Shown one piece after another: positions 33,934 to 43,097 of a stretch of 64,000 nucleotides of DNA. The stretch is from Pseudomonadota bacterium (GTDB lineage: Bacteria > Bdellovibrionota > Bacteriovoracia > Bacteriovoracales > Bacteriovoracaceae). Position numbers and translations under genes: made by a program. The stretch lies in contig JAIYBW010000003.1 of NCBI GenBank assembly GCA_027488375.1, positions 248,001 to 312,000 on the forward strand, given 5' to 3'. The notes beneath the pieces were generated by a model. That model did no database searches. It worked only from the letters and a program-made list of their open reading frames with translations, and was not told the origin of the DNA. How positions within the stretch are numbered: the stretch's first letter is position 1; every line of letters starts with the position of its first letter.

Positions 33934-34566
33934 CTATTTTACTTTCCAGTAGTACTCGATCACGAGACGTTTTTCAAAAGCAAATGGGATATCCTCAGCA
34001 AGTGGCTTAGATACCATTTTCGCTTTTTCTTTCTCAGCAACAGCTTCTTTAGTTAAGAAAGCTGGAACTGAAGAAATACGAGGGCGAACTTTCGCTTGAA
34101 GGTAGTTACCAGATTTTGCACCTTTATCAGTGATTTCGATAACGTCACCTGGCTTAACTGTGTAAGCAGGAACGTTAACAATTTTACCGTTAACTTTGAT
34201 GTGCTTATGAGTTACCATTTGACGAGCACCTGGCGTTGATGGCGCCCAATTAAGGCGGAAAACAACGTTATCAAGACGAGATTCAAGAGCGATGATCATT
34301 GTATCAACCCATGAAGCTGTCTTAATTTTCTTAGAGTTTTTTACGTAGTTACGGAGTTGAGACTCACGTAATCCGTAGTTAAACATAACTTTTTGCTTCT
34401 CAAGAAGTCGAACTGTGAAGTCCGAAAGCTTCTTACGTTGCATACCGTGCTGTCCTGGACCGTACGGTTTTCTTTCTAGAGCTCCGGCCTTACCAAGACC
34501 AGGAAGTTCAACACCAAGTCGGCGCTGAATTTTGAAGCGCGAGCGCCCCATGTCGATTTTTGCCAT
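33934..34566 (-). CDS. rpsD: 30S ribosomal protein S4
   Basis: 210 residues. Primary 16S rRNA-binding protein of the small subunit. It contains the S4 domain (ALESRLDNVVFRLNWAPSTPGARQMVTHKHIKVNGKIV), the LERKPYGPGQHG loop and the usual C-terminus. There are no Cys in the N-terminal region, so it is the zinc-free (C-minus) form. It stands alone with its own terminator rather than in an alpha operon; about 100 nt of leader lies between it and the divergent gene, but I see no clear S4-binding pseudoknot there. Confidence 0.97.
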   Translation of the reverse strand: MAKIDMGRSRFKIQRRLGVELPGLGKAGALERKPYGPGQHGMQRKKLSDFTVRLLEKQKVMFNYGLRESQLRNYVKNSKKIKTASWVDTMIIALESRLDNVVFRLNWAPSTPGARQMVTHKHIKVNGKIVNVPAYTVKPGDVIEITDKGAKSGNYLQAKVRPRISSVPAFLTKEAVAEKEKAKMVSKPLAEDIPFAFEKRLVIEYYWKVK

Positions 34567-34751
34567 AAATTCTCCTTAGGCATTGCAGGAAACAAATAAA
34601 TAATAAACTTCTCCCAGGGAGCCTGCGTCCTCACAAAGAAAAAGTGTGGGGTAGTTATAAATGAAAATAGGGGGTTATGGCAAGAGGGCGGCATCGTTTG
34701 ATTGGTGTTTTAAAAGAAATTTTATTAGAATCTATTAAATTTGAGGTTAAA

Positions 34752-35138
34752 ATGACAATTTCCGCTCTCTATACTTCCGTCCTGGCCATCATTTTTGTTT
34801 TTTTGAGTATTCGCACGCTGCGTCTAAGACGTAAGCTTAAGATTGCCATTGGAGATGGTGGAAATGAGCAAATGCTACGCGCCATGAGGGTCCATTCGAA
34901 TTTTGCAGAATATGTCCCTATCGCTTTAATAGCACTTTTGATGGTGGAATCCTCTGGTGCCCCACATCTCTTGATTCATTTCTTAGGCGGAGTACTTCTT
35001 TTGGGACGGATCTCCCATGCTTATGGAGTCTCAAATTTACATGAAAATTTTTTCTATCGAGTTGCAGGGATGTCTCTGACTTTTACTTCAATTGTGAGCT
35101 CTTCAATTTATATTTTTTATAGGTCCATTTTTGGGTAA
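34752..35138 (+). CDS. MAPEG-family membrane protein
   Basis: 128 residues from the ATG at 34752 (TTGAGG upstream); a longer frame from 34677 adds a polar N-terminus unlike the family. Four TM helices. MAPEG proteins include microsomal glutathione transferases; bacterial YecN-like members are common. The conserved MLRAMRVHSNFAEYVPIALI, with the N-x-x-E of the active-site helix, is intact, followed by GRISHAYGVS. Substrate unknown. The 3' end overlaps the convergent gene by 22 bp. Confidence 0.85.
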   Translation: MTISALYTSVLAIIFVFLSIRTLRLRRKLKIAIGDGGNEQMLRAMRVHSNFAEYVPIALIALLMVESSGAPHLLIHFLGGVLLLGRISHAYGVSNLHENFFYRVAGMSLTFTSIVSSSIYIFYRSIFG

Positions 35139-35776
35139 GAGAATTTTAAGTTAAATCTTTTATCTAATGAGAATTTCAAATTCTTGATCATTCCATCAGC
35201 TTCATACAGATCTCGCTTGGTGTAGCCAATCGTAATATGAGGGAAAAACCATGATGGATCAAAAGCCGATCGATTACCCCCACGTCGGGTAAATTCATAA
35301 AAGATCATTTGTCTAATCAGCCGTAAATCAGCTGAGTCTACAATCACAAAATAGGTTTCCTCTTCATTGCCATCAATACTTAGTTTTCCTGAGCCAATTC
35401 CAAGAACATTAAGTTTTGCGGATTGAATGTCATAACGTTCAGCTATGGCATCAATCTCTTTCATCGTGAGTTTAGATTTTAAGACCTGATCATACTCAAC
35501 AGGTGTCACGACAGTGATATGGGCTTCACCGTTTTCATTCCAGCCTTGGAAAAATTTTAATTCCTTTCCAATGGCCCGCTCTAATTGGGTCCGCAAATTT
35601 TTAATGGGGGCATAAGTAATGTTCATGGCCAGAGCATTATCAAAGGGGCCATGACCTGTACGGGAATAGAATATTTCTTCTTCGTTATGGTAGATGGCCG
35701 TTGAGAGAGTTAAGTCGGTCTGGGCAAAAGCCATGAAACTGAAAAGAAAGAAAAAGACACTGACAGCTGCCTTCAA
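35117..35776 (-). CDS. Exported 2H-phosphoesterase-like protein
   Basis: 219 residues with a signal peptide (FFFLFSFMAFA-QT). Two H-x-T motifs, AHITVVTP (about residue 87) and PHITIGYT (about residue 185), at the spacing of the 2H phosphoesterase fold, with matching strands around them. Cytoplasmic relatives hydrolyse cyclic phosphodiesters of RNA ends or nucleotides; an exported one would meet extracellular or prey RNA products (inference). Starts immediately after the ribH stop, so it is the last gene of the riboflavin operon. Confidence 0.78.
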   Translation of the reverse strand: MKAAVSVFFFLFSFMAFAQTDLTLSTAIYHNEEEIFYSRTGHGPFDNALAMNITYAPIKNLRTQLERAIGKELKFFQGWNENGEAHITVVTPVEYDQVLKSKLTMKEIDAIAERYDIQSAKLNVLGIGSGKLSIDGNEEETYFVIVDSADLRLIRQMIFYEFTRRGGNRSAFDPSWFFPHITIGYTKRDLYEADGMIKNLKFSLDKRFNLKFSYPKMDL

Positions 35777-36244
35777 TTACTTGCCTTGAAGTTTTGGGAT
35801 AAGATTCGCCATTTCAATCGCTGCCATAGCAGAATCCCAGCCCTTATTTCCAGCTTTCGTACCTGCACGCTCAATCGCCTGCTCGATAGTATCCGTTGTG
35901 AGGACGCCAAAGATCGTTGGAACCTGGGTTTTCAAGCTGACATGTGAAATGCCCTTAGCAGCCTCTGAGCAAACATAGTCATAATGTGAAGTTGAGCCAC
36001 GAATCACAGCACCTAAGCAAATAATAGCATCATATTTTTTTGATTCAGCTAGGGCCAAAGCTGCTACAGGAATTTCAAAGGCACCTGGAACCCAAATTTC
36101 ATCAATGTTTTGAGAGCTAATATCGTGGCGACCAAGGCAATCAATGGCCCCGCCTAAAAGTTTTGAAGTGATGAATTCATTAAAGCGAGCACAAACGATG
36201 GCCACTTTTAATTTAGATGCATTTAAAGATCCTTCAATTTTCAT
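35777..36244 (-). CDS. ribH: 6,7-dimethyl-8-ribityllumazine synthase
   Basis: 155 residues. Condenses 5-amino-6-ribitylaminouracil with 3,4-dihydroxybutanone 4-phosphate. Motifs: [39 protein letters not shown] (with the catalytic His), FGVLTTDT and AGNKGWDSA. Complete. Eleven nt after ribBA. Confidence 0.96.
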   Translation of the reverse strand: MKIEGSLNASKLKVAIVCARFNEFITSKLLGGAIDCLGRHDISSQNIDEIWVPGAFEIPVAALALAESKKYDAIICLGAVIRGSTSHYDYVCSEAAKGISHVSLKTQVPTIFGVLTTDTIEQAIERAGTKAGNKGWDSAMAAIEMANLIPKLQGK

Positions 36245-36255
36245 ATGAGACTCAC

Positions 36256-37494
36256 TTATTGGTTAAAAAGATTTTGCTTTAAAATATGCCCAAGTTTGAT
36301 TTTTTTAGTGAACAGGTACTGAGCATTTTTACTGTTGGCACTCACTTCGAGGGCCATGCGCTGAATATTTTGATGACCTAACTTCGTTAGACCATCAATT
36401 TTTTGCGGATTATTAGTCATCAATTTTATATTTTCAATTTTAAAAAATCTAAGAATTTGTGAAGCCATGGTGTAATCTCGCATATCCACCGGAAAACCCA
36501 GGTGTATGTTTGCTTCAACAGTATCCATACCCTTATCCTGAAGTTGGTAGGCCTTCACTTTATTAAATAATCCAATCCCTCGACCTTCTTGTCGTAGATA
36601 GATAATGACACCAGAACCTTTTTCCTCAATCAGTTTCATCGATTGACTTAATTGATCACCACAATCACATCGATAGCTTCCAAAAATATCACCTGTGAAG
36701 CATTCAGAATGGACTCGAACTAGCGTCTCTGAATTTAAAAGTTGCTGAGTCTGACCTTTAACGATCGCCACATGTTCTTGGTTGATGACTTGAGATTTAA
36801 AAATAAACATCTCGAAGTCACCAAATTTAGTTGGAAACGGAATCGATTCAACACTCGAAATAAGATTTTCGGTAAGTTTTCTGTAACTAATGAGATCAGC
36901 GATTGAAATCATTTTTAAGTCATGCCGATTGGCAAGCTCACATAGGTCAGGAAAACGGGCCATAGACCCATCTGGATTCATAATTTCGCAAATGACTCCA
37001 ACGGGAGAAAAACCAGATAACCTAGAAAGATCAACAGAAGCTTCTGTGTGTCCAGGTCGTTCTAATACACCGCCATCTTTGGCTATCAAGGGAAAAATAT
37101 GTCCTGGCCGAACAAAGTCACCGGCCGTGGTTGTGTTTTCAGTGAGAAGTTTAATGGTGTGCGAGCGATCTGATGCTGAAATACCGGTTGAGATTTTTTC
37201 TTTGGCATCAATAGTGACAGTAAATGCAGTACCAAGCGAAGCTGTATTTGTTTGAACTTGTAGAGGGAGTTCAAATTTTTTGGCCAGATCTGTGGAGAGT
37301 GGAGTGCAGATCAGACCACGGCCAATGGTGGCCATAAAGTTTATTGCCTCAGGAGTGATCATGTCGGCGGCCATAACGAAGTCGCCTTCATTCTCCCGAT
37401 CTTCATCATCAACAACAATAATCATCTTTCCTAGCTTGAGATCAGCTAGGGCGGCTTCAATGGAATCTAGAGGACGTAACTCTTTAGTCTTCAT
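36256..37494 (-). CDS. ribBA: Bifunctional DHBP synthase / GTP cyclohydrolase II
   Basis: 412 residues. N-terminal RibB domain (to ~205): [16 protein letters not shown] metal-binding acidic loop and [13 protein letters not shown]-terminal RibA domain: [24 protein letters not shown] with the zinc cysteines and [14 protein letters not shown] with the catalytic Arg. Both halves look active. It supplies both branches of riboflavin synthesis. It overlaps ribE by 11 bp. Confidence 0.96.
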   Translation of the reverse strand: MKTKELRPLDSIEAALADLKLGKMIIVVDDEDRENEGDFVMAADMITPEAINFMATIGRGLICTPLSTDLAKKFELPLQVQTNTASLGTAFTVTIDAKEKISTGISASDRSHTIKLLTENTTTAGDFVRPGHIFPLIAKDGGVLERPGHTEASVDLSRLSGFSPVGVICEIMNPDGSMARFPDLCELANRHDLKMISIADLISYRKLTENLISSVESIPFPTKFGDFEMFIFKSQVINQEHVAIVKGQTQQLLNSETLVRVHSECFTGDIFGSYRCDCGDQLSQSMKLIEEKGSGVIIYLRQEGRGIGLFNKVKAYQLQDKGMDTVEANIHLGFPVDMRDYTMASQILRFFKIENIKLMTNNPQKIDGLTKLGHQNIQRMALEVSANSKNAQYLFTKKIKLGHILKQNLFNQ

Positions 37495-38131
37495 ATTTCA
37501 CATCAAAAAAATTTTTTGCCCATTCTTCTTTTTTTGGGCCTTTGTCGAAACGTATGAAGTTTTCGATATATTTTGCAATCATATCTACCTCGAGATTGAG
37601 GTGATCTCCAGCCTTTTTTATGCCTAGTGTAGTCTTTTCTAGGGTGTGGGGAATAATCGCGACAGTTAATGTGGTATCAGTGAGTTTCGCAATCGTCAGA
37701 CTTACGCCATCTAAGGCGATGGATCCCTCTGAAATCATGTACTTGCGAAGGTCTTGAGGGAATTCCACTTCAATCTCCCAGTTCTCCCCTCGGGTGATGA
37801 TTTGTCTAATTTTTCCAAGGGCATTCACGTGTCCCTGAACAAAATGGCCACCTAAGCGATCGTGAGGACGTAAAGAAAGTTCCAGATTAACTTTGTCATT
37901 GGGTTTTAGAAAACCAACAGATGTTTTCTGCAGGGTCATATGGATGGCCTGCACTTTAAATGTCTCACCTTTAATTTCTGTTGCAGTTAAGCAACAACCA
38001 TTAGTGGCCACGGAATCATCAACCTTAATCATTTGGATGAGATTTGGAGCTTTAATGACAAATTCTTTACCCTCTGTATTTTGAGTGACTGAAATAATAG
38101 TACCAATTTCTTGAATCAGACCTGTGAACAT
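37484..38131 (-). CDS. ribE: Riboflavin synthase alpha chain
   Basis: 215 residues made of two lumazine-binding repeats. N-terminal MFTGLIQEIGTI; repeat 1 has NGCCLTATE, repeat 2 has LDGVSLTIAKL; GGHFVQGHVNALGKI is typical of the inter-repeat region. Dismutates two lumazines to riboflavin. Between ribD (10 nt gap) and ribBA (overlap). Confidence 0.95.
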   Translation of the reverse strand: MFTGLIQEIGTIISVTQNTEGKEFVIKAPNLIQMIKVDDSVATNGCCLTATEIKGETFKVQAIHMTLQKTSVGFLKPNDKVNLELSLRPHDRLGGHFVQGHVNALGKIRQIITRGENWEIEVEFPQDLRKYMISEGSIALDGVSLTIAKLTDTTLTVAIIPHTLEKTTLGIKKAGDHLNLEVDMIAKYIENFIRFDKGPKKEEWAKNFFDVKYED

Positions 38132-38141
38132 TTATTTTTCC

Positions 38142-39197
38142 TTATTGGAGTCGGCCAGTGATTAAAAGATCCTCTCCGAACCATTGAGATTCAAGATTGA
38201 TCAGCTTGGGACGACTCATTAATCGAGAAATATTTAAATCGGAAAGAGCACTCTTCCCACTTCCTAAAAAGCTTGGATTGATAAAATAACTAACTCTCTG
38301 AATTCGATTTTCTTTAATGAATTCTGAGGCAAGTGTCGCACCACCCTCAAGAAAAAGATTCATTATTTTTTTTTCTTTTAAGATCATTAAGGCTTCTGAA
38401 ATATCTTTGATACGAAGAATATTCTCCGGAGGAAGTTTAAGATCAAGAGGAGATTCGGAAAAAACAATTGTTTTATGGGCAAGATCATCAGTAAAGATTT
38501 TAGAATCTTTAGGAAGATTTCCAGAGCGGGTGAAGATAATGCGCCAAGGTTGTTCTGCCTTAAAATGATCTAAGCGCACATTGAGCTGTGGGTTATCTTG
38601 GCGAAGAGTTTCCGCCCCAATGATGACGCCTTGATGGATAGAGCGCAAATAGTGCACGTAATTTCTTGCCGCTTCTCCAGTAATCCATTTTGATTCTCCT
38701 GAGGGAAGGGCAATACGGCCATCTAAAGTCGATGCTAGTTTTAAATGAATGAAAGGAGACTGGGTCCTTTGATTGTAGAAAAAAACTTCATTTAATCTTT
38801 CCCCAGCATCTTTTAAAATTCCGTGCTCAACTTCAATGCCCTTTCCTCTGAGAAGAGCAACTCCTTGACCATTCACTTTGGGATTTGGATCAAGGTTACA
38901 GATCACAACTTTTTTAATTTTTTCTTGTACAAGTCTTTGAGCGCAAGGGGGAGTTTGTTTATCTGTATGGCAACAGGGCTCAAGATTAACATACAATGTT
39001 GCTCCCTCTGGAGACTCAGAACAATGTTTAAGGGCATTTATTTCAGCGTGCCCTTGGCCATATTTTTCATGGTAGCCCTCGCCAATGATTTGACCATTTT
39101 TGACAATCACGCATCCAACCAATGGGTTGGGGAATGTATGTCCCAGTCCTAATGAGGCAAGTTCAAATGTTCTGTTGATGAAATATTCATGATTCAT
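38142..39197 (-). CDS. ribD: Bifunctional riboflavin deaminase/reductase
   Basis: 351 residues. The N-terminal deaminase domain has the zinc site GHAEINAL and LEPCCHTDKQTPPCA (H-A-E and P-C-C...C), preceded by HTFPNPLVGCVIVKNG. The C-terminal reductase domain has LKLASTLDGRIA, WITGEAARNYVH and LFLEGGATLASEFI. Complete. Its start overlaps the stop of the recombinase-like gene by 4 bp. Confidence 0.95.
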   Translation of the reverse strand: MNHEYFINRTFELASLGLGHTFPNPLVGCVIVKNGQIIGEGYHEKYGQGHAEINALKHCSESPEGATLYVNLEPCCHTDKQTPPCAQRLVQEKIKKVVICNLDPNPKVNGQGVALLRGKGIEVEHGILKDAGERLNEVFFYNQRTQSPFIHLKLASTLDGRIALPSGESKWITGEAARNYVHYLRSIHQGVIIGAETLRQDNPQLNVRLDHFKAEQPWRIIFTRSGNLPKDSKIFTDDLAHKTIVFSESPLDLKLPPENILRIKDISEALMILKEKKIMNLFLEGGATLASEFIKENRIQRVSYFINPSFLGSGKSALSDLNISRLMSRPKLINLESQWFGEDLLITGRLQ

Positions 39198-40135
39198 TCA
39201 GGATCGATCTCCCTAAAGACAAAGAGTGAGGGATCTTTCTTGAGCTCGTCCACATAAAGTTCAAGTGAATATGATGGAGTGACCCCTAGCCATTCCTTAA
39301 TTGTGGCATGATTAACATTCTGATTAAGCCATTTAAAGATGCAAGACTGTCGAAGTGATTTGGCCGTGATCTTTGTTTTTAAATTTTTTCTCAAATCCTC
39401 AAAGAATAACTCTGTTCCTCTAGGAGAGAGTCCTCCGGATAAAATTTTATAAGGATTAGAGTTGAATAAAAGATGGTCAATCTCTAAGGACTCCTGCTTT
39501 AAAAATTGCAGATAATTTAATTTGTAAAATTGAAAATCTTGGTTGAAGGCTACAGGTAAGGGAATGGAATAAGGATCTCTTTTAGGGTGCTCAACTAGTA
39601 CCCTAAAGCCATTTTTATCTTTCATAATGCTTGAAAATGAAAGTTGGGATATATCTGAAACTTTAAGACCGGCCCCATAGATAAGATGAAAAATGATAAC
39701 ATTCCGGCTTGCGAGAATTTGCCCTAAACCTTCTGCATTTTTTAATTTTTCTTTCAGAAACTGATAGGTCTTTAAAACTTCTGCAAAGTTTGTTGGAGAT
39801 GGTAGATCTAATACTTTGGGAGATACTGCCATTTGTTTTAGAGGATTATCTGGGAATAAATTTTGTCCTAAAAGGAAATCAAAAAATATTCTCAACGCCT
39901 GAACTCGCCGACGGACAGAATTAGGAGAGTCATATTTTTGATCAAGATAACTAGAGTACTCTTGAACTTGGGTAGAAGAGAAAGATCTAAGCTTCAGATT
40001 TTCCTGCTTCTGAAGAAGAAACCCATTAAAGCATTGCAGGTCTGCTTTATAGTTTTTGACCGTATTAAAACTCTTACCTTGAAGTTCTAAAAGTTTTAAA
40101 AATTCTTGTTGTTTATCTAATAAGTTGAATTCCAT
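39194..40135 (-). CDS. Tyrosine-recombinase-like protein with degenerate active site
   Basis: 313 residues from the ATG at 40135; a TTG at 40192 has no SD. Two-domain XerC/D architecture: a SAM-like core-binding N-terminus (LLELQGKSFNTVKNYKADL, RRRVQALRIFFDFLL) and a C-terminal catalytic fold. Only part of the catalytic set remains: GLKVSD has Lys where Xer proteins have the first Arg, AKSLRQS has Lys for the His of HxxR but keeps the Arg, WLGV replaces the LGH His, while Tyr is kept in LELYVDE. It is probably not a normal recombinase; it may bind DNA only. Coupled to ribD by a 4-bp overlap. Confidence 0.75.
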   Translation of the reverse strand: MEFNLLDKQQEFLKLLELQGKSFNTVKNYKADLQCFNGFLLQKQENLKLRSFSSTQVQEYSSYLDQKYDSPNSVRRRVQALRIFFDFLLGQNLFPDNPLKQMAVSPKVLDLPSPTNFAEVLKTYQFLKEKLKNAEGLGQILASRNVIIFHLIYGAGLKVSDISQLSFSSIMKDKNGFRVLVEHPKRDPYSIPLPVAFNQDFQFYKLNYLQFLKQESLEIDHLLFNSNPYKILSGGLSPRGTELFFEDLRKNLKTKITAKSLRQSCIFKWLNQNVNHATIKEWLGVTPSYSLELYVDELKKDPSLFVFREIDPE

Positions 40136-40211
40136 GGGTTCGTATATTACGAAAATCTCTTGGACTTGGGAAGCTAAAAGGGATATTCTCAAGCCTGTTT
40201 CGGAGGAAGAA

Positions 40212-41822
40212 ATGATAACTGTCTCAAATTTGACTAAGTCCTATGGTGGGCAAGTTCTTTATCAAAATGGATCTTTTTTTATAGGACCTGGTGAAAAGGT
40301 GGGTCTGGTTGGACCAAATGGGGCCGGTAAAACTTCTCTATTTCGTTTGATGACTGGTGAGGAAAAACCTGATTCGGGAAGTATTGATTATGCCAAAAGT
40401 TTGAGAATTTGTTATTTTTCTCAGAATGTAGGGGAGCTCAAAGGTCGCAGTGCGATTGAAGAAGTTATTCATGGTAACCCTCGGCTTGGTTTTTTAAAAA
40501 ATGAAATATCAAAAATTGAAAAGTCACTTGAGGATGGTGATTATTCAGAAGAATTACTAGAGAAGTTAGGTGATTACCAAACTGAGTTTGAAAAACTTGG
40601 TGGCTACGACATAGAATACCAGGCAGCTGAAGTGCTCACTGGTCTTGGTATTTTACCAGAGGCCCATCAACGAGCAGTAGAATCTTTTTCTGGTGGTTGG
40701 AAAATGCGTATTGCTCTGGCGAAGGTTTTAGCACAAAAACCAGAGTTCATTTTAATGGATGAGCCTACGAACTATCTTGATGTCGAATCAATTGTTTGGC
40801 TTGAAAATTGGCTTAAGAATTTTAAAGGTTCTGTTTTTATGACCAGTCACGATCGTGACTTTATGAATGGTCTAGTGAAAAAAATCGTTGAAGTTAATCA
40901 TAAAACCATCACTGTATATTCAGGTAACTATGATTTTTATGAAAAAGAGCGTGAGATCAGAAGAGAGCAATTGATCGCAAGTTCTGAGCGTCAGCAGGCG
41001 ATGCTTCAAAAAGAAGAAGAGTTTATCGCTAAGTTTGCCGCTCGGGCCTCTCACGCCGCTCAAGTGCAATCACGAGTTAAGAAGTTGGATAAAATTGAGC
41101 GGATCGAAGTGATGCCTGAGGATCAGTCAATTAATTTTGAGTTTCCAAAACCTCCACGTTCAGGAAATGATGTTGTTAAAATGGAAAGTGTGGGAAAGGT
41201 TTATGTGACTCCCGAAGGAGTTGAAAAAAGAGTCTTTGCAGGAGTTTCAGGGGTGGTTAAACGCCTCGAACGTGTTGCAGTTGTCGGGGTGAATGGTGCT
41301 GGTAAATCAACGTTACTCAAAGTGATTGCAGGTCTTATTGATTCTTCTGAAGGTAAAGCCGAGATCGGAGCGAATGTGAATATTGGCTATTTTAGTCAGT
41401 ACTCCATGGATGTACTTAATCCACAGAAAACAGTTTTTGAAGAAGTGCGTGATCGAGTGAAAGATAAATCTGATGGCTACATGAGAAATCTATTGGCCGC
41501 TTTTCTTTTTCGCGGCGATGACGTTGATAAAAAAGTTTCAGTTCTTTCTGGTGGTGAGAAATCTCGCCTTATCCTGGCAACAATTCTTACAAATCCATGT
41601 AATCTTCTTATTTTAGATGAGCCAACAAACCATCTTGATATTCGCTCAAGAGAAGTTCTCGTGGAAGCCCTCAAAGCTTTTGAAGGAACACTGCTTATTG
41701 TTTCCCACGACCGTCACTTTTTAAAGCAACTTACAACTCAAGTAGCCGAAGTTAATAAAGGTGGAGTGACTTTTTATCCTGGTCCATATCATGAATATCT
41801 TCAACGTGTAGGTCATCCATGA
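40212..41822 (+). CDS. ABC-F family ATPase
   Basis: 536 residues from the ATG at 40212 with an excellent GGAGGAAG SD; the longer upstream frame is rejected. Two ABC domains without membrane segments: Walker A GPNGAGKTS and GVNGAGKSTLL, signatures SGGWKMRIALAKVL and LSGGEKSRLILA, Walker B ILMDEPTNYLD and LILDEPTNHLD. The linker (about 245-325) is charged helix (KEREIRREQLIASSERQQ) as in ABC-F proteins, which act on ribosomes. Most like the YbiT/Uup-type housekeeping members. It overlaps the next gene by 4 bp (ATGA). Confidence 0.92.
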   Translation: MITVSNLTKSYGGQVLYQNGSFFIGPGEKVGLVGPNGAGKTSLFRLMTGEEKPDSGSIDYAKSLRICYFSQNVGELKGRSAIEEVIHGNPRLGFLKNEISKIEKSLEDGDYSEELLEKLGDYQTEFEKLGGYDIEYQAAEVLTGLGILPEAHQRAVESFSGGWKMRIALAKVLAQKPEFILMDEPTNYLDVESIVWLENWLKNFKGSVFMTSHDRDFMNGLVKKIVEVNHKTITVYSGNYDFYEKEREIRREQLIASSERQQAMLQKEEEFIAKFAARASHAAQVQSRVKKLDKIERIEVMPEDQSINFEFPKPPRSGNDVVKMESVGKVYVTPEGVEKRVFAGVSGVVKRLERVAVVGVNGAGKSTLLKVIAGLIDSSEGKAEIGANVNIGYFSQYSMDVLNPQKTVFEEVRDRVKDKSDGYMRNLLAAFLFRGDDVDKKVSVLSGGEKSRLILATILTNPCNLLILDEPTNHLDIRSREVLVEALKAFEGTLLIVSHDRHFLKQLTTQVAEVNKGGVTFYPGPYHEYLQRVGHP

Positions 41823-42169
41823 GTGCAAGAAAAATTACTTTAAATGCAAATGAAATACTCCTTCATGAAGGGGATCATTCTAAAAGCATGTTTTGGGTTC
41901 AAAAAGGTCAACTGGTGGTGACCAAAAAGAGGCTCCATGAAGATGTGGTCTTAGGACATGTGATGGCCGGCGAACTTGTTGGAGAAATTTCTTTCCTGGA
42001 CCTTGAGCCTAGGAGTGCAACAGTGAGGGCACTTGTTTATTGTGAGCTTTTAGAGATTCCTCAGGATGCGATTGAAACTGTCTTTAAAACTCAACCTAAA
42101 TGGCTTGAGATTCTTGTTATGACTTTAGCTGAGAGATTAAGAAAAGCTAATGCGAGGATTAAGATCTAA
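41819..42169 (+). CDS. Stand-alone cyclic-nucleotide-binding domain protein
   Basis: 116 residues, a single CNBD/CRP-type beta-roll with no HTH or catalytic domain. LLHEGDHSKSMFWVQKGQL starts the roll; the phosphate-binding cassette is GELVGEISFLDLEPRSATVRA with the Glu and Arg that contact cyclic nucleotide, so binding may be intact. The C-terminal helix (LAERLRKANARIK) is the hinge helix. Translationally coupled to the ABC-F ATPase, suggesting that it regulates or partners that protein (inference). Confidence 0.87.
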   Translation: MSARKITLNANEILLHEGDHSKSMFWVQKGQLVVTKKRLHEDVVLGHVMAGELVGEISFLDLEPRSATVRALVYCELLEIPQDAIETVFKTQPKWLEILVMTLAERLRKANARIKI

Positions 42170-42243
42170 AAACTCAAAACAGATCTCATGAATTTCAATA
42201 TTTAGACCTTGTAATGGGAGCCTATGTAATTCTTTCGGCCTCC

Positions 42244-42271
42244 TTGACACAATGAGTTCTTGGGCTGTAAA
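42244..42271 (+). promoter_or_regulatory. Candidate sigma70-type promoter for rnc-era-der
   Basis: TTGACA (42244-42249), 16-nt spacer, TGTAAA (42266-42271). It lies 65 nt before the rnc start in a 166-nt gap, with nothing else recognisable there. Confidence 0.45.
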
Positions 42272-42335
42272 AGCTGTTCACATTAATTATTTGTCCAGGC
42301 TTAGCATCTTGGAAGTAGACGACCTTAGGTGATAC

Positions 42336-43088
42336 ATGTCACAGCTAACTTTGCACCAAGCTTTAACCAACCTATTTTCATCAGAAAGAGATGATCTTTT
42401 GCTTGAAGCTTGTTTAAACCATCCAGATTTGGAACTTTTCTTAAAAGTTAATCAATTAAATCTTTCATTTCAATCACTGGTTCATGCGTTGACTCATGCA
42501 TCTTTTTCTCATGAATACCAAGTCCCCCATCAAGAACTTGCTGAATTTTTTGGTGATGCTGTTCTTCAGTTGATTGTCACTCAAGAATTGATGAGGCTGT
42601 ACCCTCAAGAAAAAGAAGGCCGCTTATCAAAACTTAGAAGTACTATAGTTAATGAGAAAACTCTCGCTATTGTTGCAAAAAGTTTAAATCTTCAGGATCT
42701 GATATTTGTGGGTAAAGGTGAATTCAAAAAAAATACCCAATCCCAAGATACCGTTCTATCTGACTCACTAGAAGCTCTAATGGCAAAAATATATGAGGTT
42801 AATGGCCTTAACTACACAGGTGAAAAGTTTTTAGGTTGGCTTAACAGAGCTGTGCCCCAAGCTTTTGATTTAGATCAACTTGAGCAGTTTGATGCTAAGT
42901 CAAGATTACAAGAAAGAACATTGGCCAAATATAAAAATTTGCCTCGCTATTTATCCGAGGAGATTTCCCAAGGTTTTAAAGTCCAGCTTTGGATAAATGA
43001 AAAACTTCAAGCGGAAGGACATTTTAATTCAAAAAAAAATGGCGAGCGTGAGCTTGCTCAACAAGTTTTAATAAAAAATGAGTTTTGA
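42336..43088 (+). CDS. rnc: Ribonuclease III
   Basis: 250 residues. Double-strand-specific endoribonuclease. The metal-binding signature is HQELAEFFGDAVL, keeping both Glu and the Asp of the usual HNERLEFLGD motif despite changed neighbours; the second metal site is in SDSLEALMAKIYEV. A C-terminal dsRNA-binding domain starts around DAKSRLQERTLAKYKNLP. The N-terminus has about 25 extra residues before the usual LTHASF helix. A good SD (AGGTGA) precedes the ATG. First gene of rnc-era-der, as in many bacteria. Confidence 0.92.
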   Translation: MSQLTLHQALTNLFSSERDDLLLEACLNHPDLELFLKVNQLNLSFQSLVHALTHASFSHEYQVPHQELAEFFGDAVLQLIVTQELMRLYPQEKEGRLSKLRSTIVNEKTLAIVAKSLNLQDLIFVGKGEFKKNTQSQDTVLSDSLEALMAKIYEVNGLNYTGEKFLGWLNRAVPQAFDLDQLEQFDAKSRLQERTLAKYKNLPRYLSEEISQGFKVQLWINEKLQAEGHFNSKKNGERELAQQVLIKNEF

Positions 43089-43097
43089 GGAGATGTT

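Noticed and set aside
39194-40135. Integrative element based on the recombinase-like gene or tRNA-Cys at 4502-4579
   Set aside because: No phage or conjugation genes, no repeat of a tRNA end, and the recombinase-like gene is embedded in a housekeeping operon with missing catalytic residues.
40136-40211. FMN riboswitch for the riboflavin operon
   Set aside because: The short gap before the first operon gene has no RFN-box-like sequence and holds only start signals of divergent genes; none is seen just upstream of ribD either.
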